Positions 1 through 6,869 of a stretch of DNA of 59,317 nt are shown in pieces. The notes under the pieces were generated by a model, which ran no database searches, was not told the origin of the DNA, and worked only from the letters and a program-made list of their open reading frames with translations. The stretch's first letter is position 1, and each line of letters starts with the position of its first letter. The DNA comes from Planctomycetaceae bacterium (GTDB lineage: Bacteria > Planctomycetota > Phycisphaerae > UBA1845 > UTPLA1), in contig WYBU01000071.1 in NCBI GenBank assembly GCA_011525745.1, positions 1-59,317 on the forward strand, written 5' to 3'. Both the position numbers and the translations under genes were made by a program.

Positions 1-92
1 GCTGTCCGCTCTCGCAGGTTGAAGAAACCGCCGAGATCATTCAATATCACCAGTCTCGAAACCGAGCCGCAAAACGATCGCGCCTCAAACGC

Positions 93-596
93 TCAATGGA
101 CACGACGTAGCGCTGTAGTGTTAAGCGACATGAATTGTGCGCTAGCTGGCTCGAAGTAGCGTATTGTGTCGTCAGTACTGTCATAACAGCATTTGGGCAC
201 GGCTTCTTTTTCGCGCATTTCACGGGCCGCACCAAGCGCCCTCCAGGCGCCGGTTGCCACATCGAATGCCCAAAAAGAACCTATGTACCTAGCTACGTCT
301 GCTGTGTTGGCTCTTGCCCGCAAGTAAACAATGAACGATGAGTGCATATCATTCCAGGCAATTTGGCCGACGGGCTCAGGATAGTGGTGGAAGTCGGGCA
401 TTTGCAGCACTGAACGTGCGCACTTCAGCGTATCCAGCAACACGAGCGCATTGAGCGCATTATCGCGCCCGACAATCAGGGCGAGCCAGTCGCCGTTGCC
501 GCTGAACGACGCTTGTGCGATGTAGGTGTGCGACTGGACCGCTTGGGAGTCCGGTAAAGTAAAGGCGAAAAGGAGCAGCAGTGGCATTCGCAGCAT
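93..596 (-). CDS. Small exported protein of unknown function
   Basis: The 167-residue product starts with a short hydrophobic stretch (MLRMPLLLLFAFTLP) that looks like a signal peptide, so it is probably exported. The rest has a phrase like one or two WD40/TolB-type beta-propeller blades (FSGNGDWLALIVGRDN, then IGSFWAFDVATGAWR), but it is too short for a propeller and I do not recognise a family. A GGGAG ribosome-binding site lies about 8 nt before the ATG. Local GC is lower than in the rest of the window and the neighbour is a broken RHS gene, so this may be an accessory or degraded locus. That it is a real gene is moderately supported; no function is assigned. Confidence 0.5.
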   Translation of the reverse strand: MLRMPLLLLFAFTLPDSQAVQSHTYIAQASFSGNGDWLALIVGRDNALNALVLLDTLKCARSVLQMPDFHHYPEPVGQIAWNDMHSSFIVYLRARANTADVARYIGSFWAFDVATGAWRALGAAREMREKEAVPKCCYDSTDDTIRYFEPASAQFMSLNTTALRRVH

Positions 597-801
597 AGGT
601 CACGCTCCCGTTTGGTAGCCTAGACGTCTGTTGGAACCAAAGCGATGCACGAGCAGGCGTAACGTACCTAACACAGGGTCGGAACTGATGAGTACGAGTA
701 CTCACACGTGCGACGGAGCACGTTGTAAGCAGTCGAACCGGTCATTCGCTATTCCCGAAAATCAAGCTACACATCATTTCGCACCATCTGCGATCCTCGT
801 C

Positions 802-1455
802 CTACCAACTGTCACCCTGCTGACAATGTAGTGTTTCACACAAGATGAGACACTCAGCCTGTTCGGCGTAAGCATAGTTCCCTCGGGTGCGCTGGCCGAT
901 CTGGTAGCTCTCACGGTTGCCGATCGGATCGTAGTCGTAGCCGAAGTGCCGCGTGTACACCGGATTCGTCGGGTTCTCCAGCGTCCGGCCGGTGTAGCGT
1001 TTGGCGCTGGCCAGCTCGTTGCGGTCGTTGTAGGTATAGAGGTCGAACCCCGTCGTGCCGGTCGTGTTGAACGCGCTGCCGCTGACCGTCACGCTTGTCC
1101 GGCGGCCGAGGGCGTCATTGGTGTACTCGAACTTGCTCACGCTCGTCGCGCCCCACTTGTTCTCGATCGACGTGATCAGGTCGCGCGTGCTCTCGAAGCT
1201 CCGAATCGTGCTGGCCACCGTGGTGCTCGCGTCGCTCTTCCGGGCGATCTGCGACACCAGGTCGCTGTCGGCGGCGAAACCGTACACCGCCCCGTACGCC
1301 GGCAGCCCCGGCCCCGTCACGCGGTTGAGCCATCCACCGGAATCATAGCCGAAATCGGTGTCGAAGTCGGCATTCGTGTTGCGCGTTACCGCACTCGACA
1401 CGGCCAAGCCCTCGCGAGCGGCCGATTGGACGGGCGGGACGCCCGTACGACCCAC
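802..1455 (-). pseudogene. RHS/YD-repeat protein fragment
   Basis: The middle of this frame (roughly 840-1395) encodes typical RHS/YD repeats: FGYDSGGWLNRVTGP, FEYTNDALGRRTSV, YTYNDRNELASAKRY and FGYDYDPIGNRESY. Intact RHS proteins are large cell-surface or secreted shells of over 1000 residues with a variable C-terminal toxin; this piece covers about 180 residues. Its N-terminal codons come from the palindromic repeat cluster at 1394-1712. Its C-terminus leaves the repeat pattern after about residue 190 and ends in an unrelated tail without a hyperconserved RHS core or toxin. I read it as a decayed remnant cut at one end by repeats and at the other by a frameshift or recombination. Confidence 0.75.
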
Positions 1456-1712
1456 AGCCGGGGGCGGCTGTGCCCCACGGACTGCAGGCCCTTGTTACGC
1501 GGGGACGGTCGGGACACCCGTACGACCCACAGCCGGGGGCGGCTGTGCCCCATTCAACACAGCCGAGGGCGGCTGTGCCCCACGGACTGCAAGCCCTTGC
1601 CACGCGCAGACGGGCGGGACGCCCGTACGACCCACAGCCGGGGGCGGCTGTGCCCCATTCAACACAGCCGGGGGCGGCTGTGCCACATTCATAGCCGGGG
1701 GCGGCTGCGCCC
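1394..1712. repeat. Cluster of palindromic repeats (families A and C plus ACGGGCG hairpins)
   Basis: At least five near-identical hairpins of the form CACAGCCG-RGGG-CGGCTGTG lie at 1453-1472, 1528-1547, 1558-1577, 1633-1652 and 1663-1682, with a degenerate sixth at about 1692-1709. A second hairpin, ACGGGCG-GGA-CGCCCGT, precedes some of them (1430-1446, variant 1505-1521, and about 1610-1626), so the arrangement is a compound unit of about 75-105 bp repeated three times. A family C element (CTCGACACGGCCAAGCCC) begins the cluster at 1394. The block is open in several frames and produces spurious low-complexity ORFs; I do not regard any as a gene. Confidence 0.9.
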
Positions 1713-1787
1713 CACGGACTGCAAGCCCCGTGCCACACGCGGCGCTACTGCGTTCGCTAACTCAGCGAGAATGTCGAGACTGCACGT

Positions 1788-2678
1788 TCATGCCGGCTGT
1801 CGCGCGGGGGGCCAGACGGTGCGCAACGCGGTGAGGATGGTGCGGGTCGCGGCGGATTTGTTGAGCGTGTAGAAATGAATGCCGGGAGCGCCCTTTTGCA
1901 GCAGTTCGAGGCATTGCGCGGTTGCGTGGGCCACGCCGAGGGACAGCACGGCGTCGGGGCGGTCGCGCAGGCGGTCGAGTTCGGACAAGAGCGGTTCGGG
2001 AATCGTCGCGCCGCACATGCGCGTGAAGCGTTCGATCTGGTCGACGTTTGTGATGGGCATGATGCCGGGGATGATCGGCGCGGCAATGCCCATGGCGCGG
2101 ACCTCGGCGACGAAGTTAAAGTACTTCTGGTTGTCAAAGAACAATTGCGTGATGAGGAATTCCGCGCCGGCGTCGACCTTTCGTTTCAGATGGACCAGGT
2201 CCTGTTCCATCGTGGGACATTCGACGTGCTTTTCGGGATAGCAGGCGCCCGCGACGCAGAAGCGGTAGGCGGCGCGGATGAACGAGGTCAGATCGCTGGC
2301 GTACGAGAAGCCGCCGGGCGCCGGCGTAAAATGGGTCTGGCCCCTGGGCGGATCGCCGCGCAGCGCCAGTACGTTTTCGATGCCCGCGGTCGAAAGACGA
2401 TCGAGTATGGCGCTCAATTCGTCTCGTGAGGAACCGACGCAGGTCAGGTGGGCCATCGTCTCGATGCCGTGATCGCGCTTGATGCGGGAGACGAGATCGA
2501 CGGTCAGATCGCGCGTTCCGCCGCCCGCTCCGTAGGTGACTGAGACGTAAGTGGGCTTCAGCTCGCGCAGCGCCAGAACCGCGTCGAGCAGTTGGACCTG
2601 GCCCTGCGCGGTTTTCGGCGGGAAGAATTCGAACGAGAAGCTCGGTCGGCCGGTGGCCAGCAGCTCGCGTATGCGCAT
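1788..2678 (-). CDS. metF: 5,10-methylenetetrahydrofolate reductase
   Basis: The product (296 residues) is a full-length MetF. This FAD enzyme reduces 5,10-methylene-THF to 5-methyl-THF, the methyl donor for methionine synthesis, in the cytoplasm. Family landmarks are present in order: SFEFFPPKT near residue 15, VSVTYGAGGG near 48, MAHLTCVG near 78, LALRGDPPRG near 105, the PEKH block near 150, ITQLFFDN near 175 and IPGIMPI near 207. The length is normal. It stands alone, without other methionine genes nearby. The 3' end runs into the repeat-rich region at 1394-1787. A possible -10 (TATTCA) lies about 35 nt before the ATG, but this is weak. Confidence 0.97.
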   Translation of the reverse strand: MRIRELLATGRPSFSFEFFPPKTAQGQVQLLDAVLALRELKPTYVSVTYGAGGGTRDLTVDLVSRIKRDHGIETMAHLTCVGSSRDELSAILDRLSTAGIENVLALRGDPPRGQTHFTPAPGGFSYASDLTSFIRAAYRFCVAGACYPEKHVECPTMEQDLVHLKRKVDAGAEFLITQLFFDNQKYFNFVAEVRAMGIAAPIIPGIMPITNVDQIERFTRMCGATIPEPLLSELDRLRDRPDAVLSLGVAHATAQCLELLQKGAPGIHFYTLNKSAATRTILTALRTVWPPARQPA

Positions 2679-2720
2679 CGGCGACGGCCCTGATCGTTGC
2701 GCCGGGACTGAATAGTCAGA

Positions 2721-2751
2721 CGGGACGAGCCTCCCGGCGAGACTCGTCCCG
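2721..2751. repeat. Strong 9-bp stem-loop between the peroxidase gene and metF
   Basis: CGGGACGAG (2721-2729) pairs perfectly with CTCGTCCCG (2743-2751) around a 13-nt loop. It sits in the 267-bp gap downstream of the peroxidase gene and upstream of metF. No T-run follows on either strand, so a classical intrinsic terminator is not supported. It may be a dispersed repeat or an mRNA 3'-end structure. The rest of the gap (2679-2945) holds nothing else I recognise. Confidence 0.6.
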
Positions 2752-2945
2752 CGAACATGCTGACAGGTACGACGGCGCGATCGTTTTGCGGCCGGCGCTC
2801 GGCATCACGTGACGCGCGGCTCTCGATGCGTCAACTGGTCGCCGGTGCGTCGCACGCGCCGAAGCGCGCCTGATTCCGGAAGCGTGGCGCGACAAGGGCC
2901 TCCGCGAGCGTTCGGTTCCGAGCGATTGACCGATTCTCGAAACGA

Positions 2946-3695
2946 CTACGCGTTGGGCGGTCTCTTTTCCTTTTCTTCGCGCTTGGGCGCGCCGGGCTTC
3001 GTTTCGTCGTCGGTCTTCTTCTTCGGAACCTTGACTTTCAGCAGGCTTTCGAGCCGTGCGATCACTTTCTTGTCGGTCGGCTTGACGGCCGGTTCGAAGC
3101 GGGCGCGGATTTCGCCCTTGCGGTCGATCAGGAACTTGGTGAAGTTCCATTTGATCTCGCCGCCGAAGTGGGTGTTCTTCTTCTTGTCCGCCAGGTGCTT
3201 GTACAGCTCGCACGCGTTGTTGGGATCCTTCACCTGGACCTTGTCGAACAGTTTAAAGGCGACCTTGTAGTTGTCGGCGCAGAACTTCTTGATCTCGGCC
3301 GCGTCCCCCGGCTCCTGCTCGTTGTAGTCGTTGCTGGGAAACGCCAGGATGACGAAGCCCTGATCTTTGTACTTTTCGTAGATCTGCTGAAGCTCGGCAT
3401 ACTGGGGCGTGTAACCGCACTTGCTGGCGGTGTTGACCATCAAGATGACGTTGCCCTGAAACTCCTTCAACTCGACCATGTTGCCGTCGATGTCGCGCAT
3501 TTCGAAGCGCAGCACCTCGGGTACATCCTTGTACTTGTCGGGCACGTCCTGATCCTTGGGCGGCTCAGGCCGCTTGACGCGCTGGCGCCCCAGCGACGGC
3601 TTTCCCTGTGCCCACGCCGGCGTCGGCTCCGGCAGGCCCCAGCCGACAACGACGACCAATGGCAACATCACAGAACAGCGTCGATTGCGAAACAT
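2946..3695 (-). CDS. Exported glutathione peroxidase-like thiol peroxidase
   Basis: The 249-residue protein begins with a signal peptide (VMLPLVVVVGWGLPEPTPAWAQ), so it acts outside the cytoplasm. Residues ~62-220 are a glutathione peroxidase fold: the active-site block NTASKCGYTPQY with the peroxidatic Cys93 (Cys rather than selenocysteine), the second motif AFPSNDYNEQEPG with Gln126, and the WNFTKFLID motif at 182-190. These give the usual Cys-Gln-Trp-Asn set. Bacterial Cys-GPx proteins mostly use thioredoxin rather than glutathione and remove hydroperoxides. A charged Lys/Glu-rich tail (~220-249) extends beyond the domain and is not family-typical. It is divergent from the gene at 3794, with overlapping promoter signals between them. 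Confidence 0.9.
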   Translation of the reverse strand: MFRNRRCSVMLPLVVVVGWGLPEPTPAWAQGKPSLGRQRVKRPEPPKDQDVPDKYKDVPEVLRFEMRDIDGNMVELKEFQGNVILMVNTASKCGYTPQYAELQQIYEKYKDQGFVILAFPSNDYNEQEPGDAAEIKKFCADNYKVAFKLFDKVQVKDPNNACELYKHLADKKKNTHFGGEIKWNFTKFLIDRKGEIRARFEPAVKPTDKKVIARLESLLKVKVPKKKTDDETKPGAPKREEKEKRPPNA

Positions 3696-3746
3696 GGTGT
3701 GACTCCGGATGGAATGGCGGGGCCGCTCGCGACCCCCGCAGGGCGG

Positions 3747-3752
3747 ATTATA
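3747..3752 (-). promoter_or_regulatory. -10 element for the exported peroxidase
   Basis: On the minus strand this reads TATAAT, preceded by GC, a perfect -10 hexamer about 51 nt before the ATG at 3695. A TTGACC lies upstream but at 20 bp spacing, longer than optimal. The element interleaves with the plus-strand promoter of the next gene, so the two promoters may compete. Confidence 0.6.
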
Positions 3753-3757
3753 GCGGA

Positions 3758-3787
3758 TTGACGCGGCCGGCGGTCAAGGCTTATGGT
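3758..3787 (+). promoter_or_regulatory. Candidate promoter for the pseudopilin-like gene
   Basis: TTGACG (3758-3763), an 18-bp spacer, then TATGGT (3782-3787). Only six bases separate the -10 from the ATG at 3794, so transcription would begin at or next to the start codon. This supports 3794 as the start and implies a leaderless mRNA. The -10 is only a 4/6 match. Confidence 0.4.
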
Positions 3788-3793
3788 CAACGA

Positions 3794-4435
3794 ATGCCGA
3801 GCGTGCTTCGCCAGGGGATGCCGACATTTCTACGTGCCGCGCGCGTCAATCGCGCCAGCGTCGCCGCGCTGGCACTGACCGCGCTGGCCATCCTGCTCAT
3901 GGGGGGATTCTACGCGCAGCGAAAGTGGCGGGCCGCGGAGCGCATATACTGTCAGCAGAATCTGCTGCGCATCGGTCGCGCGATGGAGGCCTACTGGCAG
4001 ATCAGCGACCGGCACTGGCCGTGGATGAGCAAGCTGCCCTCGTCGGACATTCACGATCCTGCCTGGCCGGGAATGGCCGCGGTGCTGGGACCGTTCGCCG
4101 AGAACGACTTGAGTGCGTTTCGATGTCCGTCCGATCGTCGGCGGTTGGCCGAGGGCGATCCGTTGCGTGGAACGTATCCGGCAGCGACTACCTGGTTTGA
4201 GACCGAAGGAACCAGCTACGAGTGGCTGCTGGCGGACGTATATGCCGGCAAGCCGGTCGGGCGGGAGGCGGCGGGTGGTCGCCGCGCGATCGGGGGCGGC
4301 CCGGCGGATCAGCCGATCATGTGGGATTTCGAACCTTTTCACGGCGGGCGCGGCACGCCCGGATCGCTGAACATCCTTTATGCCGACCTCAAGGTGCGTA
4401 GTGATGAATCGCAAGTGTCGCGCGAGCGGCCATGA
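3794..4435 (+). CDS. Pseudopilin-like (type II secretion/DUF1559-like) membrane-anchored protein
   Basis: About 213 residues. An N-terminal hydrophobic segment (VAALALTALAILLMGGFYA) runs into an amphipathic helix (CQQNLLRIGRAMEAYWQ), the arrangement of type IV pilin/type II secretion pseudopilins. The C-terminus contains FHGGRGTPGSLNILYADLKV, a variant of the H-X9-DG motif that marks a very large planctomycete pseudopilin-like family; here DG is replaced by DL. A classical prepilin peptidase site is not obvious. Start 3794 is preferred to longer in-frame starts, which overlap the divergent promoter; 3818 is an alternative ATG. The next gene begins just after its stop, so they are probably co-transcribed. 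Role unknown. Confidence 0.7.
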   Translation: MPSVLRQGMPTFLRAARVNRASVAALALTALAILLMGGFYAQRKWRAAERIYCQQNLLRIGRAMEAYWQISDRHWPWMSKLPSSDIHDPAWPGMAAVLGPFAENDLSAFRCPSDRRRLAEGDPLRGTYPAATTWFETEGTSYEWLLADVYAGKPVGREAAGGRRAIGGGPADQPIMWDFEPFHGGRGTPGSLNILYADLKVRSDESQVSRERP

Positions 4436-4465
4436 CCGGCCATGGGAGCTGCACGGCAGATACGA

Positions 4466-5131
4466 ATGAACATGACCGACACATCCACAACCGAGTCGGC
4501 CCGCTCGATTGCGCCCGCACGCTTGGTCGCGGCGCGCGTGCTGTCAGCGATCGTCGGCGTCGCCGCAATCGGAGCGCTGGGATACTGGGCGTGGGCGGCG
4601 GCTTCGACGCCACCGCGGCCGTCGCCGGCGAGCGCATCGACGGCCGAGATCTTCGATTTTCTTGCCCACTCGCGTGGGTTCGCGGCGCTGCCGCCGGCCG
4701 AGCAGGAGCGGTTTTTCGATGAGGTGAAGGCGCATTACCGCGAGGAGGGGCCGCACCGGGAGCTGAAGCGCGGACTCGATGCGTGTTCCGGCGAGAAAAT
4801 ATCCGCGATTCGCGAGGCGCTGGAGCCGCTGGCGTTTCGCCGCGTGGTGGACCAGGCGCGGGCGTTTCACGAGCTGCCCAGAGATGCGCGGCATGCCTTT
4901 CTCAAGGAATTCCGGGAGCAGGCCGAGGCCGAAGCGCAGTGGCTGCGCGGCTACGGCGATCCGGAGCGGGACCTGACGATCCGGCTGGGCGCGGGGCTGC
5001 CGAACAATCCGCAGGAATGGTTCAAGTACATCAACACGCGCACGACGCCGCAGGAACGGCAATGGCTGGAGGGGTTCGTCAGCGAGGTCAAAGCGTTCGA
5101 CGCGATGCAGCGGCGGCTGGGGTCGCCGTAA
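4466..5131 (+). CDS. Single-pass membrane protein, unknown function
   Basis: About 221 residues: a short cytoplasmic N-terminus, one transmembrane helix (LSAIVGVAAIGALGYWAWAA) and a Pro/Ser/Ala-rich linker, then a mostly helical, charged domain (roughly 60-221) with many Glu/Arg/Phe residues (GFAALPPAEQERFFDEVKA, AFLKEFREQAEAEAQWL). I do not recognise the family. It starts only 30 bases after the pseudopilin-like gene, suggesting an operon. ATGs at 4442, 4466 and 4472 are possible; 4466 or 4472 fits the usual short N-terminus. Confidence 0.7.
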   Translation: MNMTDTSTTESARSIAPARLVAARVLSAIVGVAAIGALGYWAWAAASTPPRPSPASASTAEIFDFLAHSRGFAALPPAEQERFFDEVKAHYREEGPHRELKRGLDACSGEKISAIREALEPLAFRRVVDQARAFHELPRDARHAFLKEFREQAEAEAQWLRGYGDPERDLTIRLGAGLPNNPQEWFKYINTRTTPQERQWLEGFVSEVKAFDAMQRRLGSP

Positions 5132-5467
5132 CGGTTTGTTTTCAATTCATTGTGCGCCGGTCGGGAAGCGAGACACTCTATTGCGGTTTTCCGTGATATT
5201 CGCAGCGGCGGGGGCGGTTGTTCAGCGGAACCGCCACGAACGACAGAGTGAGCGCGTGGATCCGGCTCCGCTTACGCTTCGCGGCGCTGATTTGTATCGG
5301 CTGGAAGGGAGTTTCACGGGCACATCCGAGGGCGGCGGTGTCCCATTGTGACCATTGGCCTGAATCCACAACGGGGAGTCATGTTTGCCTGTAACCTCAT
5401 GTCGCGTAAAAGGATAGCACAAGGTGCGATAACATGCGAGTGTCGATAAATGTTATGATGTTTTGAA
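5132..5467. other. Intergenic stretch with a degenerate family A repeat
   Basis: No convincing gene. A decayed family A hairpin (CACATCCGAGGGCGGCGGTG) is at 5321-5340. From about 5380 the sequence becomes clearly richer in A/T than its surroundings, leading into the promoter at 5468. Confidence 0.6.
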
Positions 5468-5496
5468 TTGACTTGGCCGATTATCGGGGTTACACT
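5468..5496 (+). promoter_or_regulatory. Sigma-70-type promoter of the PEP-CTERM gene
   Basis: TTGACT (5468-5473), a 17-bp spacer, then TACACT (5491-5496), inside an A/T-rich patch. Predicted transcription starts near 5503, leaving a 5' leader of about 120 nt before the start at 5624. That is unusually long here, where several genes look leaderless. The leader contains a 6-bp stem (GACGGT/ACCGTC) and a purine-rich GGGGGAGAGGG just before the ATG. Confidence 0.6.
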
Positions 5497-5623
5497 GATT
5501 ATTGCGAGTCGAATCCCCGACGCTCCGTGCTCGTCATATCCGACGGTCGAGCCTGAGAGAGGGAAGCGTACAACCGTCCGACAGGTTCAAGACACAAGGC
5601 AAGCCGGGGGAGAGGGTACTCTC

Positions 5624-6394
5624 ATGTGGATGCGTGATCGTGGGAAGGTGGCGTGCGCGCTGGTTGGCGCGGCGGCACTGTCAGGCAGTGCTTCAGTTTC
5701 GTTGGCGGATGTATGCGGGCCTGGCGCCGATCCCAATCAAGTCCTGCTTGCGATCTCCGCGAACAATGGACAAAACACGGGTACGTTTGAGGTGACACAG
5801 GGGATGGGCCAGTGCGATTCGGAGCCGGGCGTGGGTGAATTCTGGTTCTGGTCCTTCTTCAGCCAGACCGATCCGATCGTACTGTCCGGCGGCGGGCAGG
5901 ACATCGGCCACGTGACCGGTCTGGCGGCGAGCATCATGGCGGATCCGGTCGTGAGCGTCGTGTACGGCGTGCAGGCCGGCGTGCTGCCGACTTCGTTCAA
6001 CATTTCTTCGTCCGCGAGCTTTGCCGCGATGACGAACCCAACCGGGGTGGCGAGCGCGTCGAACACGCTGACGGACACGGTCGGGAACGGCGGCACGCTG
6101 ACGGGCGGATTCGGCGGCAAGTCGTTCCGGGCCAGCTACAACGGGACGTTTGTGTTTCACGATTCAGAGGAAAACCTCTCGGTCGGCGCCTTCGGATCAA
6201 CGCAGAGCACTGATCCGGACTTTTCCGGCGTCATCACCGGCTCGGTGACGAGCGCGACGGCGACGTTTGATTTTGCGCTCAGCGCGCGCGACATTTCGGG
6301 CGGCACGGGCGTTTTTCAGGTCGTTCCGGAGCCTGCGACACTGGGACTGCTCGGGCTTGCAGGGTTGATGATGCTTCGGCGAAGGACGCGGTAG
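5624..6394 (+). CDS. PEP-CTERM sorted exported protein
   Basis: From 5624 the product has about 256 residues: a signal peptide (VACALVGAAALSGSASVSLAD), a Ser/Thr/Gly-rich beta-type body without recognised domains, and a classical C-terminal sorting tripartite: VPEPATLGLLGLAGLMML followed by RRRTR. PEP-CTERM proteins are processed by exosortase and are usually surface or biofilm-associated; the exosortase is not in this window. The frame is open upstream to 5468, but the signal peptide and ribosome-binding site support 5624 (5630 also possible). It stands alone, with a good promoter upstream. Confidence 0.85.
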   Translation: MWMRDRGKVACALVGAAALSGSASVSLADVCGPGADPNQVLLAISANNGQNTGTFEVTQGMGQCDSEPGVGEFWFWSFFSQTDPIVLSGGGQDIGHVTGLAASIMADPVVSVVYGVQAGVLPTSFNISSSASFAAMTNPTGVASASNTLTDTVGNGGTLTGGFGGKSFRASYNGTFVFHDSEENLSVGAFGSTQSTDPDFSGVITGSVTSATATFDFALSARDISGGTGVFQVVPEPATLGLLGLAGLMMLRRRTR

Positions 6395-6484
6395 GGCGCT
6401 AAGAATCTGCGAATTAATAGTCCCTGATCATTCAGAGTTTTGCCAGGCACAGGCATCGTGGCGCCGCGCCACGGGCAAGGGGTG

Positions 6485-6676
6485 CTAAGCGCTGAACGTA
6501 CGCACGTGTCGGGCGTACTGGATGGCGCGCTGAACCACTTCGTCCATCGTCTCCTTTACGACAATCCGCTCGTTGTTCGTCAGCGTGATCATCGTGTCGG
6601 GCGTCTCTTCGACGAGCTTGATCAGCTCGGCGTTGATGACGAGCGGCTCGCCGTTGAGTCGCGTGACGCGGATCAT
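6485..6676 (-). CDS. flbD: Flagellar protein FlbD family
   Basis: This 63-residue protein matches the short FlbD family almost end to end: MIRVTRLNGEPLVINAELIK, then VEETPDTMITLTNNERIVV, then KETMDEVVQRAIQYAR. In other bacteria FlbD sits directly after the hook gene; here it is the last gene of the cluster, downstream of flgE. Its role is not firmly established; it is not the Caulobacter regulator of the same name. The 190-bp gap to flgE holds a family E palindrome. Confidence 0.9.
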   Translation of the reverse strand: MIRVTRLNGEPLVINAELIKLVEETPDTMITLTNNERIVVKETMDEVVQRAIQYARHVRTFSA

Positions 6677-6812
6677 GTCACAGTTCCCAGCGTGTGCCTT
6701 GAGTCGGGCGCGCCCAATCGACGCCGGCTCGGCCCGGGGCGAGCGAACGACAAGTTCGCGCGGAATACTTCGCCCGCAAGCGCCAATCGCTCCATCACAG
6801 CGAATTCACGCA

Positions 6813-6868
6813 GCGGTCCGCGGCGGAGCGGACGCTACGTGTTCACCGCGGTCCGTTGAGCGGACCCT
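6813..6868. repeat. Family E palindromes between flgE and flbD
   Basis: Two palindromic units based on GCGGTCCG/CGGACC lie back to back. The second, GGTCCG-TTGAG-CGGACC (6850-6866), ends beside the flgE stop codon. As RNA, it would form a hairpin at the flgE 3' end that could lower readthrough into flbD or protect upstream mRNA; this effect is inference. Confidence 0.7.
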
Positions 6869-6869
6869 A

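Noticed and set aside
802..1455. Functional RHS polymorphic toxin with immunity gene
   Set aside because: No RHS core end motif, no toxin domain and no small immunity gene next to it; both ends are broken.
1343..1738. Pro/Gly/Ala-rich ORFs in the repeat cluster on both strands
   Set aside because: All are translations of the repeat units in different frames, with no ribosome-binding sites or domains.
2716..3213. Arg/Gln-rich ORF overlapping the peroxidase gene end
   Set aside because: A shifted reading of the charged C-terminal part of the peroxidase gene, with no independent features.
5524..5623. Riboswitch-like leader (CCTGAGAGAGGG resembles a TPP CTGAGA motif)
   Set aside because: No other TPP or glycine riboswitch elements are present, and the downstream gene is a sorted surface protein, not a matching metabolic gene.
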